A stretch of 64,000 nucleotides of DNA from Ganoderma boninense (taxonomy: Eukaryota; Basidiomycota; Agaricomycetes; Polyporales; Polyporaceae), in contig CM035304.1 in assembly GCA_002900995.3 (NCBI GenBank), forward strand, positions 2,760,823 through 2,824,822, given 5' to 3'. Each line of letters begins with the position of its first letter. Position 1 is the stretch's first letter. Below the pieces are notes generated by a model. That model was not told the DNA's origin, made no database searches, and was given only the letters and a program-made list of their open reading frames with translations. Shown one piece after another: positions 54,823 to 64,000 of the stretch. The position numbers and the translations under genes are program-made.

Positions 54823-57494
54823 TTAATCCTTCTTCTCCTCCTTGTTCTCCGACGCGGGTTGCTCTGCGCTTGCAGCGCCGTCGGCGTTGCGCTTCTCGTA
54901 GACCTTCTGGAACAGGCCGAGCGATGCCTGCTGCGTCTCGTTGATCTTCTCGCGGATCTTGTCCGCGTCGACCGCCGCGTCACCCGCCTGGCCCTTGACC
55001 GCAAGCTCGCGCAGCTCAGCGACGAGCGCCGCGACCTTCTCCTTCTCGGTCGCGTCGATCTGGTCCTTGAACTCGTTCATCGCCTTCTCTGTGTCTGCGC
55101 ACACCGAGTCCGCCTTGTTCGCCTCCTCGATCAGGCCCTTGCGCGCCTTGTCAGTCTCCGCGTACTCCTCGGCCTCCGACACCATGCGCTCGATGTCCTT
55201 GTCCGAGAGACCGGACGAGGATGCGATGGTCATCGACTGGTCCTTGTTGGTCGCCTTGTCCTTGGCAGTGACGTGGACGATACCATCTGCGAGAAGACGA
55301 TTAGATACAGAGAGAACGACAACAGAACGCTTAAAACATACCAGCATCGATGTCGAAAGTGATGTCGATCTGGGGCACACCCTTCGGTGCGGGAGGAATA
55401 CCGACAAGGTTGAAGTTGCCGAGCAGCTTGTTGTCGCGCACGAGCTCACGCTCACCCTGGAAGATCTTGACCTCAATGGCAGTCTGGCCGTCCGCCGCCG
55501 TCGAGAACGTCTGGGTCTTCTTCGTAGGGATCGTGGTGTTGCGCGAGATGAGCTTCGTCATGATGCCGCCGAGCGTCTCGATACCGAGCGAGAGGGGCGT
55601 GACGTCAAGCAGGAGGATGTCGGTGACGTTGCCCGCAAGGACACCACCCTGGATGGCGGCACCGATCGCGACGGCCTCATCCGGGTTGACGCCCTTGCTG
55701 GGCTCGCGGCCGAAGATTGACTTGACCGTCTCGACGACGCGCGGCATACGCGACATGCCACCGACGAGGATGACCTCGTTGATCTCCGATGCCTTGACAC
55801 CAGCATCCGAGAGCGCCTTCTTGCAGGGGTCGACAGTGCGCTGGATGAGGGGGGACGTCAAGCTCTCGAACTGCGAGCGCATGACCTTCAGGTTGATGTG
55901 CTTGGGCCCCGACGCGTCAGCGGTGATGAAGGGCAAGTTAATCTCCGTCTGCGTCGTCGACGACAGCTCAATCTTCGCCTTCTCCGCCGCCTCACGGATA
56001 CGCTGGATAGCGACGGGGTCACCCTTGAGGTCGAGGCCGGACTCCTTCTGGAACTCCTTCAGGATGTGCTCGACGAGGACAATGTCGAAGTCCTCGCCAC
56101 CAAGGTGGGTGTCACCGTTCGTCGACTTGACCTCGAAGACACCCTTCTGCATCTCGAGAATCGAGATATCGAAGGTTCCACCTCCGAGATCATACACAGC
56201 AATGATGGAATTGTCGGCGCGGTCAAGACCGTAGGCCAGGGCGGCCGCTGTGGGCTCATTGATGACACGGAGGACGTCGAGACCCGCGACGGTACCTGCA
56301 TCCTTCGTTGCTTGCCGTTGTGCGTCGTTGAAGTATGCAGGAACGGTAACAACAGCGTGGCTACGAAACGGTGAGCCAGGACGCAAGGGCTGAACGAAAG
56401 CGGGCTACTCACTTGACCTTTTTGCCCAGATACTGCTCCGCGGTATCTCGCATTTTCGTCAATACCATAGCGGACAACTCTTCCGAAGACTGCCACATTA
56501 CGCACATCAGACAATTAGCCCACGACAAGCGATGGTCGGAACTCACGAGTTGTTGCTTTTTGTCACCGTTCATGACCTCAACCGCTGGCCTGCCATCAGA
56601 TTTTTGGACAATCTTGAAAGGCCTGAGTACAAGTCAGCATATTAATCCCAACGAAAGCGCAACAGATGAGAAAACTCGATGAGTCAGAAATTTTGGACGA
56701 TCATCTCTTCTGATTGGACAGAAGGAATCATAAAAACCCAATTGAACATCACAGTCCCACCGTTTGCCAAATCCAACTTTCCTGCTCCCCTACTGTGACT
56801 GTTTCATGAGAGAATCATGAACGCCGTGCTAGCAGCATGACGTTGCCTCGGACGAGTGACCGACGGTAGCGCGTCGGCATGACGGGGAATATAAAGAAAC
56901 GCCAACGACATAAGGGATGACACGTCATCAGGCTGGTCCAGAAAACCAGCCCGACCTCCGTGAAAAGCGAGCGGAAATAATCATCGTGAAGAATGAACGG
57001 ACTCACCAATGCGCTGCATCCTGCTTAACCTCAGCGTCGCTGAACTTGCGACCAATGAGACGCTTGAATGCGAAGACGGTGTTGGCCGAGTTGACGACGG
57101 CCTGCCGCTTGGCTGGCAGGCCTACGAGGCGCTCCCCGTGCTTGGTGAACGCGACGACCGACGGTGTTGTCCGCGCACCCTCCGAGTTCTCAATCACCTT
57201 CGCCGTCTTGCCCTCCATAACGGCGACGCAGGAATTTGTTGTTCCAAGATCGATACCGACGACGGGGCCTGGGTGCGCGCGTCAGAACGTCATGAGAAAA
57301 CACGCGTGTGTCGTGTGCCAGCAAACAACTCACCGTTGACCTTGGAGTTCATGTTCCTGGCGATCATCGACCGCGGGAGGCCCTGCGTGCATGTCAGCGA
57401 CTTCGCGTCGGCATGGTGGTGTGGAATGGGAGCTCACCGCATAGTTGCCGGAGCGGGTAGCAGCAAGACGAAGGGAACGAGCAGCAGCGAACAT
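54823..57494 (-). CDS. Mitochondrial Hsp70 (Ssc1/mortalin type)
   Basis: The matrix chaperone that drives protein import and folding and assists iron-sulfur cluster and proteome maintenance. Exon 1 encodes [19 protein letters not shown], an Arg/Ala-rich presequence without acidic residues. It continues with [13 protein letters not shown] and then the ATPase domain. The ATPase domain begins [19 protein letters not shown] and includes the phosphate-2 loop [18 protein letters not shown]. It also has [14 protein letters not shown] and the linker-region [17 protein letters not shown]. The peptide-binding domain has [20 protein letters not shown], and the lid ends in a Glu/Lys-rich tail (ENKEEKKD). 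About six exons give roughly 670 residues, which is normal. No frame error is seen. The 3' exon is nearly identical to that of the unit 1 pseudogene. Confidence 0.95.
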
Positions 57495-58440
57495 GGTGGT
57501 AAGGGGAAGAGGAAGGGGGATGCCGCCAGCGTATCCGCCCTCTGAATTTTTGTAATGCGTAAGCTTACGTCAGCGCACACGGTTAAGCCCGGCAACAAGG
57601 AATTTTCCCGAACGAGGCGGCCTCTGCCAGCTCATCTCCCTTATTACGTAACTCTTGTCGGCCGTTGTCTTCCGAATTTGCCCGGATCCGGGTCAAATTG
57701 TCAAGCTCTCGGGGAACAAGTTCCTGAGCACTGAGCGGTTCTCTCACCGTATGTGACGGGATCCATCCTGAAGCCTTAGCCTGCGCTGTACCACAAATTC
57801 ACTTCCTTAACCTATCGTGTTCGTGCATTTGAGAAGGAGTACATCGGATTGCAGCCTCTGAGCTCGCCGTTTTCAAGGGCGAGGATGACACCGCGGCCGT
57901 CTACGTATTCAATTTTTGACTCCACACTGGCAGACATACATCGACCGCTGATTCACTCCTCTTCCAGAGAGACCTTCTCATTTCTGTCACCATAGAAATG
58001 GGCAGTTAATCGGCGTCTCGATTACATATCGAGTCGTGAAGAATATAATCCGCGCAACAATTTGGAGCGATGAAGTTGACGACTTCGAGTATCAGTTGAA
58101 TGTCCTGCACCGTAGGGTTCCCTTCGCTAGTCCGATATTTTGACACGAGAATCCAGTAACAGTCCCGAGCATTGAAAATTTCTGCCGCCTGTTAACCAGC
58201 TGGGCATCCCACTACAACGTTAAAGGGCTCCTGACAAGACACGGCAGTGTCGCAAATTTGAAAGGTAAGTTTCTACTGTCTCGCTAAGACGACATACCGC
58301 ATTGACGGACTATGGGGCTCAGTGTTGTTTTCGCACGTCAGCCGGAGCTTCTGCAGTTTGGGTCTCGTCGTTCGCTTTCATGCAATATCTATCCGAGGGC
58401 CCGAGCCCACGTTAACTTTGGGAACGCCCCTTTTGCCCTA
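57495..58440. other. Upstream of Hsp70, no gene assigned
   Basis: Promoter side of the mitochondrial Hsp70. No canonical heat-shock element array was recognised by eye and no frame is supported. Confidence 0.4.
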
Positions 58441-58450
58441 TTTCTATCTG

Positions 58451-59053
58451 ATGCCGCCACCGCGGCTGCGTATCGCTAGGGCCTTGCTAGTGGGACATGC
58501 GGCGTACCGCCTAGTCAGCGTGCCTCTGGAAAATGTGTCGGAAGTTAGCGCAACTCTCTCGACTACTTCTCAGTCGCACAAGGTAGACCCCTTCACCCAC
58601 TCATGCAGTTTCAGAAGGTCCACACATATTTCACACATATTTGCCCCTCCTTGCCCATATCTATGGATGAAGAACGACTTTGTGGGGATGATTCAAATTG
58701 AAGACGTCGATGTTCCTGAAGCGATTGCAGCGGCCGAGAAGTTGGCGCAAGGCGCGAAGACATACCTGGTGTTTACACGGCTCGTAAGTTCTGCCGCACG
58801 ACTTCTCAAGTTGACTCCCATTAGTGCAAAATTGCAAGAACCACAAACTCCCGCTTGGATGGGATTGGGCTTAAGGTACGTCGACATGACCCGCGGACAA
58901 TGCCTCGTCGATGACACCGAAGGCTTCTCATCAAACATGTTCATCCCTGTGAACCCGTTCACCCATCCAGAGCATCAATCTCTTAGGTCGGGCGGCCGCT
59001 CCCCTTCCCTGGCTACGCTCATTGGCTCGACTCCGCGGTCGACGTCTCCGTGA
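58451..59053 (+). CDS. Hypothetical protein, weakly supported
   Basis: An open frame of about 200 codons begins MPPPRLRIARALLVGH and includes IQIEDVDVPEAIAAAEKLA and WMGLGLRYVDMTRGQCLVDD. I recognise no family. Codon content is fairly GC-neutral compared with neighbouring genes and no paralog is present. It may be a decayed gene or a chance frame. Confidence 0.25.
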   Translation: MPPPRLRIARALLVGHAAYRLVSVPLENVSEVSATLSTTSQSHKVDPFTHSCSFRRSTHISHIFAPPCPYLWMKNDFVGMIQIEDVDVPEAIAAAEKLAQGAKTYLVFTRLVSSAARLLKLTPISAKLQEPQTPAWMGLGLRYVDMTRGQCLVDDTEGFSSNMFIPVNPFTHPEHQSLRSGGRSPSLATLIGSTPRSTSP

Positions 59054-60681
59054 AACGGGTCTCCGAAGATCCTAACTACAACAATGCTCATCAACTTCCC
59101 CCCGACCAAGCCTACCTCGCCCACAGGACCTAATTGTGTCGATGCCGAATACTGCAAGCACCTCATTGGCGTCGCGAATCCGCCAAATTCTGTTCCGACT
59201 CCAGCCCCCTGTGGACATTCTTCCTCTCCCACCGACTGCAATACAACCTCAACCCCTGATGCTCTCCACTCATGCGGACCACAAACTTTGGAGGATGAGG
59301 ATAGTCCCTTCATTGACAGTTTTGTCCCCTTTGTCAATGTAGGAGTCGATATAGACCAACGGTTCAAGGAGTCGGACCAGCTGCCTACTGATCACGGCGA
59401 CTTCGAAGAGGGTGCGAAGATCAAACGGCACGCTCTTCCCTTCATCCGCACACTGCGATAGGTTCTTGAACTAATACGCTGTCCCAGGATCCTGATGGTA
59501 ATTCTCGAATGCCATGGCGCCACCAGTCTATGAACGTTTGAAACATCACCGAACGTTCTAGTGGCTTGAAGTATGGGTGGCAACGAGTGACCATTAGCTG
59601 ACCGTAGATGTATCTCCGAGGGCTCATGGGCTGCTATCACCGATCGGTAAATACTCAAGGTTTACTTCCTGTCCGTTTTCGCCCTTTGTTATGTTCGGTC
59701 AGTAGCACGGTCCTGCAAACAGTAACAATGCCGTTGAACGTAGATGACACTGCGAGTCGCCATTACGGCGGCTCACATCCGTTACTATATCTATATCTTG
59801 GGGTGCTTCTACTTAGTTATTCGCTTCCAACTAGTATATCGTCCCTCATATAACGCCTTGTTTCAATTTTCATTGATTGTTGTTGGGGCATGCCACCAGG
59901 GGAGGCCATCGACGGATAGCCGACGGGGGACGGGCAGACAAACTTCTGACCCTTACGTTGATATTTGAGGCATCGGAAACACTCGATCCTCAGCCGGTTT
60001 GACGTAGAATTGAGGAAGGCACGTTCTTAAAAGAAAGAAGCATATCCTGTTCGAACTGATAGTCCAATCGCAACTTGCAAACCAATGTGGCGATGCAGGC
60101 GTGTTCTTCTCGCTGGCTTGTTCGGATCCCAATCCTAGCACTACTAGCATGTACTTAACCACAACAACCACAAACCCTTTTCGTTGGAATCATGATGTGT
60201 GTACGGTAGTTGAATCCGACCGCCGTGTCGATTGTATCCACCGTCGTTATGAATACAACGCTCTAGTACCTGGAGTCCATCTTCCAAAGTATCCCTGAGA
60301 CATCTCAAGCAATTATACTCGATCTCATCTACGCAAGTCTACGCATGGGATTTCAATTGCTACCACAACGGATTGCCACAATTTATTTCCGCAAAGCAAT
60401 CTGAACACAGCGGCGTGATGTCACTGAAAGGGGCGGCGGTGCCAGCGGTTCCGGGGTCCCGGCGCTGGGGCCTGATTTTTTGTTTCGAGGTCCTCCCTGC
60501 TGCTTGCCTCCGTCTTCCACCTGGACAGACATACTACGGATTGCTGACCGCCAGCATCCGGATTCCAGAGCTTTAGATCCTCCTCGCGACCTTTCGTTCG
60601 CCTGCAGGCAGGTCAGCTTTCACGACCGACCTTCACGCAACGCCAAGTTCCCATTATCAATCAAACCCATCGCTGCATTTC
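59054..60681. other. Intergenic, no gene assigned
   Basis: Short frames on both strands lack motifs, and base composition is more AT-rich than in genes. The right end is the promoter and leader of the eIF4G gene. Confidence 0.4.
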
Positions 60682-60718
60682 GTGAGTCTTTGTCGACCCC
60701 CCCACCCCTCTTTTCTAG
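60682..60718 (+). other. Candidate 5'-leader intron of eIF4G
   Basis: GTGAGT at 60682 and a C/T-rich run ending TTTTCTAG at 60718 lie 17 bases before the ATG. At 37 nt it is short for this genome, but the signals are strong. Confidence 0.45.
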
Positions 60719-60735
60719 CTCATTCTGGCCCCAGA

Positions 60736-63700
60736 ATGAGCAAATCCTCAACGGCTTCTGCACCAAAGACGTCGACCCAGCTCCCGTCAAAGTCAGCTTG
60801 GGCAAAGGGCCCGCCAGCGAACACTTCGACAGCGCCGTCGCCCCGACCGCAATCTCCCGCTCCTTCCGCCGCTCCTTCCGCCCCACTTACCCACTCTAGA
60901 CGACCGAGCACGTTGGGACAGGCTGTAGCGTTCAAGGATGGAGTAGGAGCTCGCACGTCTTCGAATGCCTCAAAATCAGGTGCGCATCCCTCCTCTCCTG
61001 CACAGCCCGAGCCCAGCAGTCTGAGACGATCTGCGCCGTCTCCAGGCTCATCGGTGACCTTCGGGTCCATCGACGACGCCTCTGCCCCCATCTCGTCCTC
61101 CCCCGCCCCCGCCCCGATGATGAAGCCCGAGGGGATCAAGTCGTTCGGCTCCCTTCCCGCGCACCCCGAACGGCAAGATGCACTCGCGGACGACGTCCTT
61201 CTCGACAGGGACGCCGCCATCAGCTACCGCAGCAGCGTCAGTCTCGTCGTCGTCGTCGACTGCCACATCGGCCTCATCTACCTCCGCATCATCCTCCACG
61301 TCCACGGCTGCATCGACAGCCGCCTCGGTATCCGGGTCTTCGTTGACCCCCAAAGCCGCCAAGTTTGACGTCAAAAGCCTCTTCCAAAACAAGAGCTCCG
61401 ATGCCCCGTCATCCTCGACCGCCGCCACCGCCTCGCCCTCGCACCGCCCGACCCCTCTTCCACAGTCCTCGTTGAGTCCGCAAGGCCAACCACCCCATCA
61501 GCCGTCGCCTTCGCAAATGGGCGCTCCGTACAACACCTTCCGGCCGCAGCCTAACGGGGTGCCAATGGCAAGCCCCGGAGTACCGAGGTCACCCAGCTTC
61601 GCCCGTCAATTGCCCAATGGGAACGTAAACGGGCGGCCACCTGCGCCGCCTGGGGGTCCGCCGTCAGGAGGGCTGCCCGCGGCTATGCCGAGTCCACGAA
61701 TGGGGCCACCGCCGCATGGTGGGCAGCCGCAACCAGTTCCCCACGCTCAGCCGGGGGTGCCTGTGCCAGCGGCCCAGTGGGGTTACTACGTAAGTGAACC
61801 TGTACCAAGAATTCCTGTGTCTCTGTCATCCCAAATCGGGCCTGAAAGTGGGTCCTGGAGGGCCGTGTACCTCGGAGCCGTTTGGACAAGGAGGGTCGAC
61901 TCATTGCCGGCACCGGGCGACAGTGGGTGACCCCGGGGGATGGCTGCTCGGCCCGTCAGAGCGTATGATCGTACGCTGCAAACGGGACCACACAGCAGTC
62001 GCAATGCGGTGCTTTGCTACTGGGTGTGCGGCTCGCGCAGAGAATTCAAAGCGGCTTTCGCATTGGGATTCTTTTTTCTAGATTTGTTCGCTAATCATAT
62101 CATTAACAGTACTATCCTGGCATGCCCATGGACCCCAACTACAACCCGTACCAGGCGGCCCAATGGATGCCACAGCACCTACCTCAGCAGCATCCTCCGC
62201 AGGGACCACCTGGGCCCCCTATACCCGGCCTACCCATGTCACCAAGAGGGCAACCGCCCCCGCTCCACGCTCCAGGCACCCCAACGATGGCGCCCGCCAT
62301 GCCGCCGAACGCCCACCCGCCACATTCGACCCCGTCCCCACACACGCACACTTCCAGCCTGTCTAACGTCTCGTCGACGCCACCGACGCCCGCCTCGGCC
62401 TCTGCACCCGGCGGCGGTCTTTCGCGCTTGAACTCGAACGCGAACACGTTCACGCCGAAGCGCGTGACGATCAAGTCGGAGTCCGGGCAGGAGGTCGACC
62501 TTGAGAGATGGAAGAAGCAGGCGCCTGCTGCAGTCTCGTCGCCTGTCGTTCCTAGTTCTCCTGCTCGCCGGACAGTTCAGGTACGTGACTCATCAGTGGG
62601 CTAGCGTTAGATGATAACGAAGATGAACTGATGGTGTGTGCAGGTTCGGTTAGAGACAGAGGAAGCCAAGAAGAAGCGATTGGCAGAGGAGGAAGCGGAG
62701 AAGGCAAAGAAGGAGGCCGAGAAGGCGAAGAAGGTTGCTGAGGAGAAGGCGAAGAAGGACGCGGAGGAGAAGGCCAAGCGGGAAGCGGAGGAAAAGGTCA
62801 AGCGTGAGGAGGAAGAGCGGAAGCGGAAGGAGGAGGAGGAGAAGGAGCGGGTACGGAAGGAGGAGGAAGAGAAGGAGCGAAAGCGGAAGGAGGCGGAGGA
62901 AGCTGAGCGGTTACGCAAGGAGGCTGAAGAGAAGGCGCGGAAGGAGGCGGAGGAGCGTGCAGCGCGTGAGGCGGAGGAGAAGGCTAAGGCTGAGGCTGAG
63001 GCTGCAGCGCCGCCGCAGCTGCAGCTCAGAAGGAATCACAGCCTGAGCCTGAGGAGGGTGAAGTGCAGGAGCCTGAGCAGGCTGCGGAGGCCACGGACGA
63101 GGCGACGAAGGAAGAGGCCAAGGACAAGGTCTCTGACAAGGCGCCTCTCCGGATCGACACGACCCTCTCCGCGGACGGCAAACGTCGCCCAGGCCGCCTC
63201 GACCTCTCTGGGACGAAGAACCAGGCGATCCCCGCGGCTCTTCCCTCCGCTTTGGCGACAGCCCGCATCATCGAGGACATCGGGAGCATCCAGTACCCGG
63301 AGGGTGTCAAGAGCCCGAAGCCGGAGCTCAATGTCAACGCTAAGCAGGGCAAGTTCCGGTACGTTGCTATTTCTCAAAACATTAGTCGAGTATTACTAAC
63401 TCTGATGGTCTCAGTTACGATCGCGACTTCTTGCTACAATTCATGGCTGTCTGTAAGGAGAAGCCCGACTCGCTGCCACCTCTGGATGCCATCGGTCTCG
63501 AGCCGGTGGAGCAGACTTTCCCCATGACTCGTGGTGGTTCGCATGGCCGTCGCTCGTCCTCCAATGCTATGCCGCCCCCTTCACGCCAGGCATCCGTCGG
63601 TCTCGGTATCTCTGGTTTCAACAAGCCCGCCGTCAACCCGTTCACCATGGGCCAGTTCTCCACTCCCAACCAGAAGCTCACGAGCGACGACCGCTTCGCT

Positions 63701-64000
63701 GCGTCCACGCGCTCGGCTTCTATGTCTGGCGGGCCGGCAGGCATTCCTTTCGGGCGTCCGTCTCCCATGGTCCGCTCGTCGAGTCAAGGCGGTCCTGGTG
63801 CTCACCCGAGCAGTGGCCGCACGCGGAGTCAGCGCGGAGGCAAGCGCGACAAGGAGCGCCCGAGTGCGGCTCCGTCTGGCCCTGGCAGTGCTTTCGGCCC
63901 GTCATCCTCGCTTGCAGGCGCCCAGAACCTGGAACCCGTTGCACCATTGGAAGTGTCCGCCAACCGATGGACGCCTGCCAGTCTGGTCAAGAAGGGCCAG
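60736..64000 (+). CDS. Translation initiation factor eIF4G, 5' part
   Basis: eIF4G is the scaffold that joins eIF4E, eIF4A and PABP at the mRNA cap. From the ATG at 60736 there is a long Ser/Pro-rich N-terminal region (AKFDVKSLFQNKS, GYYYYPGMPMDPNYNPYQAA, FTPKRVTIKSESGQEVDLE). A highly charged Glu/Lys/Arg block follows at about 62645-63000. Then come ATARIIEDIGSIQYPEGVKSP and, across an intron at about 63359-63415, the eIF4E-binding motif YDRDFLL (YxxxxL-hydrophobic) followed by QFMAVCKEKPDSL. The window ends in LEVSANRWTPASLVKKGQ, before the MIF4G domain. Two one-base changes are needed: one C too many in CCCC 61164-61167, and one base missing in the GCC-repeat at about 63005-63016. As eIF4G is expected to be essential, these are probably sequence errors. 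Confidence 0.9.

Larger units (their letters stand above)
46650..57120. repeat. Segmental duplication, unit 2
   Basis: Second copy of the unit described at 37085-46650. It is longer because of about 700 extra bases at about 50650-51350 and because its Hsp70 lacks the internal deletion. Its far end merges into the complete Hsp70 gene, whose first exons (57120-57494) have no counterpart in unit 1. Confidence 0.85.

Noticed and set aside
54670..56374. Plus-strand frames of 150-290 codons over Hsp70
   Set aside because: Shadows of the conserved minus-strand Hsp70 exons. The similar plus-strand frames over the pseudogene only reflect the duplication.
58980..59460. Retrotransposon or reverse-transcriptase remnant
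   Set aside because: No catalytic motif or LTR-like ends could be found; left unassigned.

Overview
The window looks like chromosomal DNA of an agaricomycete (mushroom-forming basidiomycete), probably a wood-decay polypore-type fungus. Genes are split by many short GT-AG introns (mostly 50-70 nt), coding DNA is GC-rich, and several families are typical of Agaricomycetes: a FunK1 kinase, F-box proteins, single-pass Ser/Thr-rich membrane proteins, and a Trk potassium transporter with a long cytosolic loop. No tRNA, rRNA, CRISPR array or intact transposon was found.

Left part (1-18.6 kb): two paralogous flavocytochrome b2-type L-lactate dehydrogenases (885-3277 and 10499-13570, both +) flank a group of single-pass membrane proteins. 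One is a long minus-strand protein with a C-terminal PPAY, one is a minus-strand protein with a beta-sandwich-like ectodomain, and one is a damaged plus-strand relative. They are followed by an alpha-arrestin (minus) and, divergently, a small two-helix membrane protein. Both carry PPxY-type motifs.

Middle part (19.4-37 kb): conserved housekeeping genes, some in head-to-head pairs. They are a Trk K+ transporter, dynactin p25, a TMEM186/70-like mitochondrial protein, the PP2A leucine carboxyl methyltransferase and Tim22. Then come an aminoglycoside-phosphotransferase-fold kinase ending in SKL (peroxisomal), a metal-dependent amidohydrolase and a FunK1 kinase.

Right part (37-57.5 kb): a tandem segmental duplication of about 10 kb. 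Each unit carries, in order, an amidohydrolase relic, an F-box-like gene, a lineage-specific gene and a mitochondrial Hsp70. The distal Hsp70 is complete; the proximal copy is an N-terminally truncated, internally deleted pseudogene, and the duplication junction lies inside it. After about 3 kb with little content the window ends inside an eIF4G gene that carries a visible eIF4E-binding motif.

Quality note: at least eight otherwise intact genes need a one-base correction, nearly always in a short C/G run. They include the presumably essential eIF4G. This points to sequencing or assembly indels more than to mass pseudogenization, so exon models here should be read with that in mind.
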